Shown one piece after another: positions 16,659 through 24,252 of a stretch of 32,103 nucleotides of DNA. Below the pieces are notes generated by a model. That model had not been told where the DNA came from. It made no database searches and was given only the letters and a program-made list of their open reading frames with translations. The position numbers were made by a program, and so were the translations under genes. Each line of letters starts with the position of its first letter. Within the stretch, counting starts at the first letter, position 1. Origin of the DNA: Dyella flava (GTDB taxonomy: Bacteria > Pseudomonadota > Gammaproteobacteria > Xanthomonadales > Rhodanobacteraceae). Location: the NCBI RefSeq assembly GCF_016904955.1, contig NZ_JADIKE010000020.1, positions 1 to 32,103 on the forward strand, in the 5' to 3' direction.

Positions 16659-17270
16659 AAAGATGGAACCCCGAAAAGGCCCCGCGGGCGGCCCCGCGCC
16701 TACGACCCGGAAACGGCTCTACGGCGCGCTGCGGAGGCCTTTTGGAAGACCGGTTACGCCGGCACGTCGCTCGACGACATAACTGCCGCGACAGGCATGA
16801 ACCGCCCCAGCCTCAGCGCCGCGTTCGGCGACAAGCACCAGATCTACGTCAAGGCGCTAAGCGCCTACTGGGAATACAAATTCGGGGCGATGCGCAGAGC
16901 GCTGGAGGCTGGCGGGACCCTGGCCGAGACCCTGATGAAGGTCTACGACACCACGCTATCCATCTATTTCGCCGGCGAAGAGCAAGGGCTTGGATGTTTC
17001 GTGGTCGGCACGGCGATTACCGAGGCGCCGGGCGATGTCGAGGTCAGGAACATCGTCGCGAAGGGCTTTGAGAAGCTCGATACCGATTTCGAAGCGCGCT
17101 TCAAACTGGCGATTGCAGCCGGCGAATTGAAACCCGATGCCGACCCCAGGGCGCTGGCCCTGCTCACCACGGCAACGATGCACACTCTGGCCGTCCGCGC
17201 TCGCTCCGGCAGCTCGCAAAACGAGCTGAGAAAACTCGCGCAGAAAGTAGTGAACGTGATTTGCGGGTGA
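16641..17270 (+). CDS. TetR-family transcriptional regulator of the efflux operon
   Basis: This 209-aa regulator has a basic leader (KRPRGRPRAYDPE) and a TetR DNA-binding domain, AFWKTGYAGTSLDDITAATG then MNRPSLSAAFGDKHQIYVKAL (about residues 30-75). The C-terminal ligand domain shows GCFVVGTAITEA, as in the TetR_C group with similar leaders. The ATG at 16641 has no clear Shine-Dalgarno, so a leaderless or weakly translated message is possible. It is divergent from the adaptor gene and therefore the likely repressor of the pump; the ligand is unknown. The mug-like gene begins 6 bp after its stop. Confidence 0.9.
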   Translation: MQIGTKKDGTPKRPRGRPRAYDPETALRRAAEAFWKTGYAGTSLDDITAATGMNRPSLSAAFGDKHQIYVKALSAYWEYKFGAMRRALEAGGTLAETLMKVYDTTLSIYFAGEEQGLGCFVVGTAITEAPGDVEVRNIVAKGFEKLDTDFEARFKLAIAAGELKPDADPRALALLTTATMHTLAVRARSGSSQNELRKLAQKVVNVICG

Positions 17271-17276
17271 ACTGTC

Positions 17277-17816
17277 GTGACAGATGGACTCCCCGACATC
17301 ATTGCCGGACGTCTTGATGTGCTGTTCTGCGGAATCAACCCCGGCATGACCGCGGCCACAACCGGACATCATTTCGCTGGAAGAAGCAATCGCTTCTGGC
17401 GCGTCATCCATCTCGCTGGTTTTACGCCCGAGGAAATTTCACCACAGGAGGACCACGCCCTGCTCCGATACGGATGCGGCGTGACCTCCGTGGTGAAGCG
17501 GCCAACAGCGAGCGCCGATCAGCTTTCACCCGAAGAATTCATTGCTGCCGCTACCGAATTCAGGCAGAAGATCGCACGCCATGCGCCACGCTTTGTCGCC
17601 TTTCTCGGCAAGGCAGCGTATTGCGGGCTTTCTGGCCAACGCGAGGTCGACTGGGGATTGCAGGCAACCCGCATGGAAGGCGCTGCCGTCTGGATCCTGC
17701 CCAACCCTAGCGGAAGAAATCGCGCGTTCGGTCTCGGCCAACTGGTCGAAGCGTATCGTCAACTTTATCTAGCGGCGGTGAGACATTCGCTGACTGGCCC
17801 ACTCCATGGTCGATAG
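17277..17816 (+). CDS. mug: G/U mismatch-specific uracil-DNA glycosylase (Mug/TDG family)
   Basis: This 179-aa protein has the Mug/TDG signatures: VLFCGINPGMTAA (residues 15-27, with the catalytic-site Asn), GHHFAGRSNRFWRVIH, and the DNA-intercalation motif ILPNPSGRNR (about 149-158). It excises uracil, and ethenocytosine in characterised relatives, from mismatched DNA. The start is a GTG at 17277 with only a weak upstream GGGTGAA. Spacing from tetR is 6 bp, so the two probably share a transcript. It converges on the small-gene group with 12 bp between stops. Confidence 0.9.
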   Translation: MTDGLPDIIAGRLDVLFCGINPGMTAATTGHHFAGRSNRFWRVIHLAGFTPEEISPQEDHALLRYGCGVTSVVKRPTASADQLSPEEFIAAATEFRQKIARHAPRFVAFLGKAAYCGLSGQREVDWGLQATRMEGAAVWILPNPSGRNRAFGLGQLVEAYRQLYLAAVRHSLTGPLHGR

Positions 17817-17828
17817 CAGCTCATCGAG

Positions 17829-18029
17829 TTACAGGCCGAAGTTCTCGAAGCACTGACCCAGCATGGTTCGGTGAATTTCCAGCGGTTCGTGTTCTTCGGC
17901 CTGCGTGGCGGCATAGGTCACGCGCGCCATCAGGAAGAGTTGGTTGCGGATCTGTTCCAGCTTTTCGACGTTTTCTTCGCGCAGCAGATAGCCGTGCGTC
18001 GGCTTGGCCACGTCACGTGGTTTGCTCAT
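17829..18029 (-). CDS. Small protein resembling the XAC0095 family
   Basis: This 66-aa protein (MSKPRDVAKPTHGYLLREEN...) has a GYLLREENVEKLEQIRNQLFLMARVTY core and a helical C-terminus ending CFENFGL. The Y-L-L-x-E start followed by a long amphipathic helix with LMA is typical of the small XAC0095-like proteins of Xanthomonadales, whose function is unknown. GGAG stands 7 nt before the ATG. It follows a paralogue by 43 bp on the same strand. My family assignment is from pattern memory and is moderately certain. Confidence 0.65.
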   Translation of the reverse strand: MSKPRDVAKPTHGYLLREENVEKLEQIRNQLFLMARVTYAATQAEEHEPLEIHRTMLGQCFENFGL

Positions 18030-18072
18030 GGGTCACTCCAGGATGTGGATGACGCGGCGGATCAGCGCTTGA

Positions 18073-18339
18073 TCAATGCCATATCCTGTCTCGATGTTCG
18101 ATGTGGTTGCCCTGCTCCAATTGCTCCAGCGCCTCGCCAATCAGTTTGCTGATCAGCTCAAGGGTGAGCTTCATTTCCGAGCGGGGAATCATGTCGGCGT
18201 CGCCTTCGTGCGGCCCATCCTTGCAGGCGATGTTCGCCATGATCAACAGCAGGTGTTGAAGGTTTTTCAGTTCGATGTAGTCGTCTTCAGACAATAGGTA
18301 GTGCTTCAACCCGAAGGGGTCGATGTAGCTGCGTTCCAT
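18073..18339 (-). CDS. Small protein resembling the XAC0095 family, paralogue of the next gene
   Basis: This 88-aa protein starts MERSYIDPFGLKHYLLSEDD at 18339, where GGAG lies 7 nt upstream; a longer frame from 18375 would translate the hairpin at 18364-18388. It shares with the gene at 17829 the YLL-x-E opening and an L-x3-(Q/H)-x2-L-x2-MA helix (LKNLQHLLLIMANIA), then adds an extra C-terminal helix, KLTLELISKLIGEALEQLEQG. The two look like an old tandem duplication. No function can be assigned. Both follow the 36-aa ORF and the hairpin leader in what looks like one transcript. Confidence 0.65.
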   Translation of the reverse strand: MERSYIDPFGLKHYLLSEDDYIELKNLQHLLLIMANIACKDGPHEGDADMIPRSEMKLTLELISKLIGEALEQLEQGNHIEHRDRIWH

Positions 18340-18363
18340 GGGTGTTCTCCGCACGCGGTTAGG

Positions 18364-18388
18364 TCGCCCGCGCATAGCGCGCGGGCGA
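18364..18388. promoter_or_regulatory. Very strong hairpin between the 36-aa ORF and the XAC0095-like genes
   Basis: TCGCCCGCGC (18364-18373) pairs perfectly with GCGCGGGCGA (18379-18388), loop ATAGC. It ends 25 nt upstream of the start at 18339 and 58 nt beyond the end of the 36-aa ORF at 18447. No U-tract follows on the minus strand, so it reads better as a message-processing, stability or attenuation hairpin than as a terminator. Confidence 0.55.
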
Positions 18389-18446
18389 AGGGTCTGCAGG
18401 AAAAACCTGCTCGTGTTGTCGGAATCAGCTGATTCCGGCTGGACGA

Positions 18447-18557
18447 TTACCCACTTGGGGCTCGACGTTGCGCGGTCCGTGCAGCGGTGGAGTAAGGGGA
18501 TTGCACCAGGGCGGGGGCACGTGGGTGTGCGGGTGCTTTAAGATCGAGCGTAACCAT
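18447..18557 (-). CDS. 36-aa ORF of unknown function behind the hairpin leader
   Basis: The ATG at 18557 opens MVTLDLKAPAHPRAPALVQ and stops at 18447, giving an Ala/Pro/Arg-rich peptide. AAGGA lies 10 nt upstream, a rather long spacing. Its start (ACTAG then ATGGT) and its position behind the GTTGGTTGTGG hairpin element are shared with the ORF at the left edge of the window (1-82), although the peptides share little. GATCGAGCGTA occurs twice around its start (18542-18552 and 18573-18583). It could be a leader peptide for the downstream genes or a small protein; it could also be chance. Confidence 0.4.
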   Translation of the reverse strand: MVTLDLKAPAHPRAPALVQSPYSTAARTAQRRAPSG

Positions 18558-18583
18558 AATTGACTAGTCCTTGATCGAGCGTA

Positions 18584-18711
18584 GTTGGTTGTGGCCAGCG
18601 GGTTGCGCGGGGGCCTAAGCCCACGCAATCCGCGCTTACTCCACTCCTGTCGGGCGTGTCGTGGGCCTCTCAGCGATGGGCACGTCCGACATACCTATAC
18701 TCACGTAGGTA
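18584..18711. repeat. Three-hairpin element, copy 2
   Basis: GTTGGTTGTGG (18584-18594) precedes a hairpin with arms 18598-18611 and 18620-18633 and loop GGCCTAAG. A second stem follows, GTCGGGCGTG (18649-18658) with CACGTCCGAC (18681-18690), and a short third, TACCTA (18692-18697) with TAGGTA (18706-18711). Order and approximate spacing repeat those at 99-264. Against copy 1, the first stem changes C-G to T-A, T-A to C-G and A-T to G-C while pairing is kept, with one C/A mismatch (18608/18623). Confidence 0.6.
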
Positions 18712-18835
18712 CGACCGAAGTTGGTGGAGATCACGCGAAATGGTGTTGTCGGCGGATGCCGCTTTGTTTGTGCGTTCTCTTCTGAGCTTCGTGCCGCGAT
18801 AGTTCTCTCTCTCGCCAACATGCCGCATTGGCTCC

Positions 18836-18879
18836 CTCTCCCCTTCGGGGAGAGAGCCTGCCCCGGACTTGATCCGGGG
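18836..18879. repeat. Double palindromic repeat (CTCTCCCC and CCCCGGA stems)
   Basis: CTCTCCCC (18836-18843) pairs with GGGGAGAG (18847-18854), then CCCCGGA (18861-18867) with TCCGGGG (18873-18879). A TTGGGGTGAGGGG tail follows. This composite unit is an intergenic repeat found widely in Xanthomonadales and other Proteobacteria. Related stems occur at 18991-19011 and 21200-21219. The 18712-19250 spacer otherwise holds an AT-rich patch with an ATGCGC/GCGCAT palindrome (18938-18956) and no convincing gene. Confidence 0.7.
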
Positions 18880-18990
18880 GTTGGGGTGAGGGGCTGCGCT
18901 TGCCTCGAACTTCATCACTACAGCGTTATATTTTTTTATGCGCTCACGCTGCGCATCAACTTGATCGCAAGATTGGCCCCTCACCTCGGT

Positions 18991-19011
18991 CCTCTCCCCG
19001 GAGGGGAGAGG
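18991..19011. repeat. CCTCTCCCC/GGGGAGAGG palindromic repeat
   Basis: This is a perfect 9-bp stem with a 3-nt loop. It is preceded by TCACCTCGGT and followed by AAGACAAGCGT. The flanks closely match those of the copy at 21200-21219, so the repeat unit is longer than the palindrome. It lies 240 bp upstream of the ClC gene. A degenerate further copy may follow at about 19055-19100. Confidence 0.7.
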
Positions 19012-19250
19012 AAGACAAGCGTCGGCGTTGCGAATTTCTCACTCATGCCGTAACAACCCCCTGTCCCCGCAGGTGAGCGGAAGAAAAGCGTGGAGCCTGC
19101 GTAGGAAAAGCATCAACGCTGCGGCAGAAATGCGTTACCCTGATCGCGCCGCAGCCGTGCCCGCCCCACCGCCCGCGCAGGCATGCGTTGATCCCGAACG
19201 GATTGCGCAATACCGATCGGACCGTGGTTGGCAGTCATCCGGGGATTCCC

Positions 19251-21059
19251 ATGACCCGCATCACGCACCTCATTCGGCGCATCTACGAGAAGTGGAAACG
19301 GGACACGCTCAGTCAGAGCGATTTCCGCCCTAGTGTCAGCATCCTCAAGCTATCCCTGATGGCGGTGTTCGTCGGCATCGCCGCCGCACTGGTGGCATTC
19401 GTGCTTTACCGCATGATCGGTTTCGTCACCAATCTGGCATTCCTGCAACGGTTGTCGTTCGACTTCGTGCCGCCTTCGCGCGGCCATTCGGCGTGGGCGA
19501 TCGTGATCGCGCCGATCGTGGGTGGCCTGATCATCGGCCTGATGGCGCGCTTTGGCTCCGATCGCATTCGTGGTCACGGTATTCCCGAGGCGCTGGAAGC
19601 GATCCTGTTTCGAAAGAGCAAGATGATGCTCAAGGTGGCGATCCTGAAACCGCTTTCAGCGGCGATTGCGATCGGCACGGGCGGGCCGTTCGGTGCCGAA
19701 GGGCCGATCATCATGACCGGCGGAGCGGTCGGCTCGCTGTTTGGCCAGATGTTCTACCTGACCTCGATCGAACGACGCACGCTGCTGGTAGCCGGGGCGT
19801 GCGCCGGTATGGCCGCCACCTTCAGCACACCGATCGCGGCCACGCTGCTGGCGGTGGAGTTGTTGTTGTTCGAGTGGCGCCCGCGCAGCACGATCCCGGT
19901 GGCGATCGCCTGTTTCGTGGCTGACGCACTGCGACCGTTTCTGCTCGGCCCTGGCCCGCTGTTTCCATTGAAAGTGGAATTCCATCTGCAACTGGTGGAT
20001 TTATGCTTGGCTGCGCTATGCGGATTTCTTGCCGCCCTGCTGGCGACGGCGCTCACCGCAGCCATCTACAAGGTTGAAGATGGCTTCAACAAACTGCCGA
20101 TCCACTGGATGTGGTGGCCCGCCATCGGTGCCGTCGCGGTCAGCATCGGCGGCTGGTTCGAGCCGCAGGCGCTGGGCGTGGGCTATGACGTGATCGATCA
20201 GTTGCTGACTGGCAAGTTGGTCGGTGACGCGATTCTGATGTTCATGCTCATCAAGTCGCTGATGTGGATCATCTATCTCGGCTCCGGTACATCCGGTGGC
20301 GTGTTGGCGCCACTTCTGGCGCTGGGTGCGGGCCTTGGCGCGCTCGAGTCACTGGTATTTCCAGGAAACCAGCCACTGCTGTGGCCACTGCTCGGCATGG
20401 GCGCCATGCTGGCCGGCGTCATGCGTTTGCCGTTCACTTCGATCCTGTTCGCCTTGGAGCTCACACGCAACGCCAGTGCATTGCCGGCCCTGTTAGTTGC
20501 CTGCACGACGGCTTATGGCGTCAGTGTGTTCCTGATGAAACGCTCCATTCTTACCGAGAAGGTCGCTCGCCGAGGCTTTGATATTTTCCGCGAATATACG
20601 GTAGACCGGCTGGAACACATGGCGGTGAAGGATGTGATGAGCACCGACATCATGACCATCCGCGGCGATATCAGCGTGCGCGAAGCGGCGCAGAAATATT
20701 TCGGCGCCGATCAGAAATACCGTGCCTATCCGGTTGTTGATGGCAATGGCCGACTGCTCAACGTCATCAATCGCGATGAGCTGGCTCGTCTGTGGCAAAC
20801 CGAACCTGACGGCACCAGCCGACTCGCCGACGTACTCGGCAAGGATCCGGTGGTGTCTTTTCCTGACGAGAGTTGCAAGAGCGTGGCGATCCGTGCCGCA
20901 GTGGAAAAGCTCGACCGCATTCCGGTCGTCAGCGCCGATCGGCAATTGCTACTGGGCATGGTCACCCGTTACGACTTGCTGAAGCCTTATACCCATCATC
21001 ATGAGGAGGAAGGGGTACGCGAGCGCTTTTTCGGTAATGGGAGGCAATCAGGACGCTAG
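19251..21059 (+). CDS. ClC-family chloride channel/transporter with C-terminal CBS domains
   Basis: This 602-aa membrane protein shows the ClC selectivity-filter motifs: GHGIPEA (108-114, the GSGIP region), GPFGAEGPIIMTGG (145-158, with the gating Glu150 of the usual G-x-E-G-P) and SGTSGGVLAPLLALGAG. A cytoplasmic tail from about residue 450 contains a CBS pair, seen in VKDVMSTDIMTIRGDISVREAAQKYF and ADVLGKDPVVSFPDESCKSVAIRAAVEKLDRIPVV. Whether it is a channel or an H+/Cl- exchanger cannot be told without structure-based alignment. The ATG at 19251 has GGGGA upstream. It stands alone between two repeat-bearing spacers. Confidence 0.92.
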   Translation: MTRITHLIRRIYEKWKRDTLSQSDFRPSVSILKLSLMAVFVGIAAALVAFVLYRMIGFVTNLAFLQRLSFDFVPPSRGHSAWAIVIAPIVGGLIIGLMARFGSDRIRGHGIPEALEAILFRKSKMMLKVAILKPLSAAIAIGTGGPFGAEGPIIMTGGAVGSLFGQMFYLTSIERRTLLVAGACAGMAATFSTPIAATLLAVELLLFEWRPRSTIPVAIACFVADALRPFLLGPGPLFPLKVEFHLQLVDLCLAALCGFLAALLATALTAAIYKVEDGFNKLPIHWMWWPAIGAVAVSIGGWFEPQALGVGYDVIDQLLTGKLVGDAILMFMLIKSLMWIIYLGSGTSGGVLAPLLALGAGLGALESLVFPGNQPLLWPLLGMGAMLAGVMRLPFTSILFALELTRNASALPALLVACTTAYGVSVFLMKRSILTEKVARRGFDIFREYTVDRLEHMAVKDVMSTDIMTIRGDISVREAAQKYFGADQKYRAYPVVDGNGRLLNVINRDELARLWQTEPDGTSRLADVLGKDPVVSFPDESCKSVAIRAAVEKLDRIPVVSADRQLLLGMVTRYDLLKPYTHHHEEEGVRERFFGNGRQSGR

Positions 21060-21199
21060 ACCCCGCCGCACCGAACGAGAAAGCTTTGGCGCAGCGGGAA
21101 CTAGACTTCAGCGCTGAGCGGCTGTGCTTGCGGGGAAATTCAGAGCCGCGCCGGTGTTTCTTTGCAGGCTCGTCGCGAGGTTGACCACTACACCTCGGT

Positions 21200-21219
21200 C
21201 CTCTCCCCGAGGGGAGAGG
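21200..21219. repeat. CCTCTCCCC/GGGGAGAGG palindromic repeat, third copy
   Basis: A 9-bp perfect stem with a GA loop sits inside the 333-bp spacer between the ClC and RlmI genes. It shares ACCTCGGT on its left and a purine-rich tail on its right with the copy at 18991-19011. The rest of the spacer (21060-21392) presumably holds the rlmI promoter; no gene is visible. Confidence 0.7.
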
Positions 21220-21392
21220 AGGAAAAGCATGGCGTGACGTGCAACGTTGCTACGCGAAAATAGCGAAGATTTTACGCTGGCATGGCGTCGGCTTTTTGCG
21301 ACAATCCCGGCCTGTTCTACAAAGAACTGTTACCTGAGCAGGGGAAATCCCGCAGGCAACATTCAGCCTCGTAGCACTTCAGGGCCCTCACC

Positions 21393-22571
21393 GTGCATGT
21401 CGTCAAAATCAAACCAGGCCGAGAAAAATCCGCGCTGCAACGCCATCCCTGGTTATTCTCGGGCGCACTGCTTCCGGTAACAGGTGACCCAAAATCGGGT
21501 GACACAGTCAAAGTGCTGGACTGCAATGGTCGCTTTCTGGGCTGGGCGGCGTGGAGCGGCGAATCGCAGATACGCCTGCGCTTCTGGAGTTTCGACGAGC
21601 GCGAAACCATCGACCGGGATTTTTTCCGCCGCCGCTTGAACCGAGCCATCCAGCAACGCGCCGCCATGGAGCACATGGGCGATGCCATGCGCCTGGTGCA
21701 TGGCGAATCCGATGGCCTGCCCGGCCTGATTGTCGATCGCTATGGCGAGGTACTCGTGCTGCAGCTGCTCGCGGCGGGTCCGGAAGCCTGGCGCGAGGTG
21801 CTTTGCGACGAACTGCAAGCACTCACCGGCGCACGCGCCATCTACGAGCGTTCCGATGCCGACGTGCGAGAACTGGAAGGGCTGCCGCTACGCAGCGGCC
21901 TGTTGCGCGGTGAACTGCCGGCGGTCACGGATATCACCGAGCATGGCCTGCGCTATCGCGTGAATGTCGCGGCAGGCCAGAAGACCGGTTTCTATCTTGA
22001 TCAGCGCGCCAATCGGCAGCGCGTCGGCGGCCTGGCGCGTGGCGCGGATGTGCTGAACTGTTTTTGCTATACGGGCGGTTTTTCGCTGGCGGCCCTGCGC
22101 GGCGAAGCGCGCTCGGTGGTATCGGTGGACAGCTCCGGCGACGCGCTCGATGCCGCACGCGTCAACCTGAGTTTGAATGGCCTGCCGAGCGAACGCGCCG
22201 AATGGGTGGAGGCCGATGTTTTTCAATACTTGCGACTGCTGCGCGACAAGGGACGCAGCTATGACCTGATCGTGCTCGACCCACCGAAATTCGCTCCCAC
22301 CGTCCAGCATGTGGAACGCGCCTCGCGCGCGTACAAGGACATCAACCTATGGGCGATGAAACTGCTGCGCCCGGGCGGCCACCTCGCCACCTTTACCTGT
22401 TCAGGCGGCATGAGCGCCGAGTTGTTCCAGAAGATCGTGGCGGGCAGTGCCTGGGATGCGAAAGCGGACATGCAGCTGATCGGGCGGTTTACCGCCGATA
22501 TCGATCACCCGGTATCGCTGAATTTTCCGGAAGGCGATTATTTGAAGGGCTTGCTGTTGCGGAAGGTTTAG
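21393..22571 (+). CDS. rlmI: 23S rRNA (cytosine-5)-methyltransferase RlmI
   Basis: This 392-aa protein matches RlmI, which methylates C1962 of 23S rRNA, in domain order and length. It has an N-terminal PUA domain (HPWLFSGAL, VLDCNGRFLGWA), the central RLVHGESDGLPGLIVDRY segment, and a Rossmann methyltransferase domain from about 190 with KTGFYLDQRANR, VLNCFCYTGGFSLAA, VVSVDSSGDAL, LDPPKFAP and ATFTCSGGM carrying a catalytic Cys. The start is a GTG at 21393 with a weak upstream AGGGC. It converges on the GlxA gene with 11 bp between stops. Confidence 0.93.
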   Translation: MHVVKIKPGREKSALQRHPWLFSGALLPVTGDPKSGDTVKVLDCNGRFLGWAAWSGESQIRLRFWSFDERETIDRDFFRRRLNRAIQQRAAMEHMGDAMRLVHGESDGLPGLIVDRYGEVLVLQLLAAGPEAWREVLCDELQALTGARAIYERSDADVRELEGLPLRSGLLRGELPAVTDITEHGLRYRVNVAAGQKTGFYLDQRANRQRVGGLARGADVLNCFCYTGGFSLAALRGEARSVVSVDSSGDALDAARVNLSLNGLPSERAEWVEADVFQYLRLLRDKGRSYDLIVLDPPKFAPTVQHVERASRAYKDINLWAMKLLRPGGHLATFTCSGGMSAELFQKIVAGSAWDAKADMQLIGRFTADIDHPVSLNFPEGDYLKGLLLRKV

Positions 22572-22582
22572 GGATGCGCTGA

Positions 22583-23614
22583 TCAACTCTGCGACTCACT
22601 TTCAGCAAGCTCAGGTGAGGAAACGCGTGCAAACCGTTTTTGATATTCCCGCGGTGAGAGCCCGGTCTTGCGCTTGAACAGTTGCCGAAATGTGCTGAGG
22701 TCGCCGTAGCCGACGCGCTGGCTGACTTTGTCGAGGCCGATGGGCCTTGTTTCCAGCAACTGCTTGGCGACTTCGATGCGCAGATTTTGTAGATATTCCA
22801 ACGGCGCGAGACCCACGGCCTGCTTGAAGCGACGGTTGAGCGTTCGCTCGCTGACGTTGAGATGGGCAGCCAGTTCGCTCAGCTGAAATCCCTGCTGGAG
22901 ATTCGCCTCCATCTGTTGTTGAGCGCGTGCGACGAGCGGGTCGGCATGGCCATGCTCACCGACAAGCGTTGCGTAGGAAGCCTGGGAAATCCGGTTCATG
23001 TCGATCAATAGCGACTTGGCGGTCATCGCGGCAAGTTTCTCGCCGGCAAACACTTCAACCAGCCGGACGGCAAGATTCAAATAGGACGTCACCGCGCCGC
23101 TGGAAATAATGCCGTCCTGCATGGTCAGCACTTCCTGCGCCCGAAGTTCCACACGCGGATAGCGGCGTGCGAAGTCGGCGGCATTGGCCCAATGCGTTGT
23201 CGCGACGCGACCATCCAGCAATCCCGCTTCGGCAAGCAGGTAGTTGCCGGTGCAGTAAGCGGCCAGCACGGCGCCGGCCTTGCGCTGGCGTTGCAGTGCG
23301 GCGCACAGCGCGCTCAACTGCTCGCGGCGACCCACGAACTGGTCCATGTCGGAATAGAACGGCGCCGTGATGACCACGGCCTCCGCGCGTCGGCGTGCAT
23401 CGATATGGCCGTCCACGGCAATGCTCTGACCCGATGCCGCTTTGACCGGTTGCCCATCGAGCGATTCCACCCGCCACGCGAACTTGGGCAACGGCGTGGC
23501 GCTACGCGCGGCTTCGCGCACACGCAGGTGGTTGGCGGCGTTCAGGACGTCGATGGCGCCCGCGACGCCCGATGCCAGGATTCCGTCGTAAACCCAGATC
23601 CGGATAGTAGCCAT
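22583..23614 (-). CDS. GlxA-family (DJ-1/PfpI plus AraC) transcriptional regulator
   Basis: This 343-aa regulator joins an N-terminal class I glutamine-amidotransferase/PfpI-like domain (about 1-185, with Cys121 in AAYCTGNYLLAEAGLLDG and TTHW) to a C-terminal AraC domain (about 235-330: LSELAAHLNVSERTLNRRFK and VSQRVGYGDLSTFRQLFK, closing in LSPREYQKRF). Such proteins usually activate nearby catabolic genes on sensing a small metabolite. No strong ribosome site precedes the ATG. It is divergent from the tautomerase-nitrilase cluster, 105 bp away, and is the obvious regulator of it. Confidence 0.92.
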   Translation of the reverse strand: MATIRIWVYDGILASGVAGAIDVLNAANHLRVREAARSATPLPKFAWRVESLDGQPVKAASGQSIAVDGHIDARRRAEAVVITAPFYSDMDQFVGRREQLSALCAALQRQRKAGAVLAAYCTGNYLLAEAGLLDGRVATTHWANAADFARRYPRVELRAQEVLTMQDGIISSGAVTSYLNLAVRLVEVFAGEKLAAMTAKSLLIDMNRISQASYATLVGEHGHADPLVARAQQQMEANLQQGFQLSELAAHLNVSERTLNRRFKQAVGLAPLEYLQNLRIEVAKQLLETRPIGLDKVSQRVGYGDLSTFRQLFKRKTGLSPREYQKRFARVSSPELAESESQS

Positions 23615-23636
23615 GACCGTGTCCGATATGCCTCTT

Positions 23637-23654
23637 AGAATGGCGATTCTGCCA
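23637..23654. promoter_or_regulatory. Candidate GlxA operator in the divergent promoter region
   Basis: AGAAT (23637-23641) and ATTCT (23646-23650) surround GGCG, and the overlapping TGGC...GCCA (23641-23654) gives a second dyad. It lies between the GlxA gene and the tautomerase cluster. The spacing suits an AraC-type DNA-binding domain, but the repeat is short, so this is tentative. Confidence 0.3.
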
Positions 23655-23719
23655 CTCCCTGGGGCTGCGGTAAAGGCGGATGATCACCCCATCAAATCAC
23701 CTGAAGCGAGCGTGACACC

Positions 23720-24238
23720 ATGCCAATGATCGACGCACTCATCCCGGAAAACGCCCTGACTCCCGAGGCGGAAACCCGGCTGCTGAAAGAAGTGACGGAC
23801 ATCCTGATCAGGGCGGAGGGGTACGATCCGGGCAACCAGCATGCGCAGCGGGTATCTGTGCTGCATCTGCATCGGCCGGCCGCGGTATTCGTCGGCGGAG
23901 AGCCCTCGAAGCTGCCGCGCTACCGGATCATTCCTTCGGCGCCGGAGGGTCAATACACCGATGAAGCACGGGCGACGCTGGTTAAAGAAATCACCGAAGC
24001 GGTAGCGCGCGCCGAGAACACGCCATTCAAGGACATCGCGCCGCGCGTATGGGTTTTTCCCACGGAGATTCCGGACGGTACCTGGGGTGCCAATGGTGTC
24101 ATCAACCGGCTGCCGGACATCCACGCCATGCTCGTGGGCGAGTCTGAACGGGGTGCCGGTGCGAAGCGTCTGGCGCGGAGGCGGCGCGAAAAGGCACGCA
24201 TCACGCTCGCTGCAGCGCTCGATACCGCACACGCTTAA
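23720..24238 (+). CDS. Two-domain tautomerase family protein (4-OT superfamily)
   Basis: This 172-aa protein begins MPMIDALIPENAL. Pro2 would be the catalytic N-terminal proline after Met removal, as in the 4-oxalocrotonate tautomerase superfamily. It contains two similar beta-alpha-beta units: LTPEAETRLLKEVTDILIRAEG near the N-terminus and YTDEARATLVKEITEAVARAEN in the second half, ahead of VWVFPTEIPDGTWGANG. The layout is that of a fused-domain member (cis-CaaD or malonate-semialdehyde-decarboxylase group), which would work as a trimer. The substrate is unknown. It is the first gene of the cluster facing the GlxA regulator, 14 bp before the nitrilase. Confidence 0.82.
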   Translation: MPMIDALIPENALTPEAETRLLKEVTDILIRAEGYDPGNQHAQRVSVLHLHRPAAVFVGGEPSKLPRYRIIPSAPEGQYTDEARATLVKEITEAVARAENTPFKDIAPRVWVFPTEIPDGTWGANGVINRLPDIHAMLVGESERGAGAKRLARRRREKARITLAAALDTAHA

Positions 24239-24252
24239 CGAGGATTTCAGCC

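Noticed and set aside
18425..18628. A 67-codon minus frame overlapping the hairpin element and the 36-aa ORF
   Set aside because: It reads through the first hairpin, and the matching place in copy 1 has a stop codon, so coding is not conserved while the fold is.
18938..18956. ATGCGC/GCGCAT hairpin next to a run of T
   Set aside because: The T-run lies on the 5' side of the stem on + and reads as A on the minus strand, so it is not an intrinsic terminator in either direction.
18670..18984. A 104-codon minus frame in the repeat spacer
   Set aside because: Much of it is the translation of the CCCCGGA/CTCTCCCC palindromes (HPNPRIKSGAGSLPEGE type), a common artefact.
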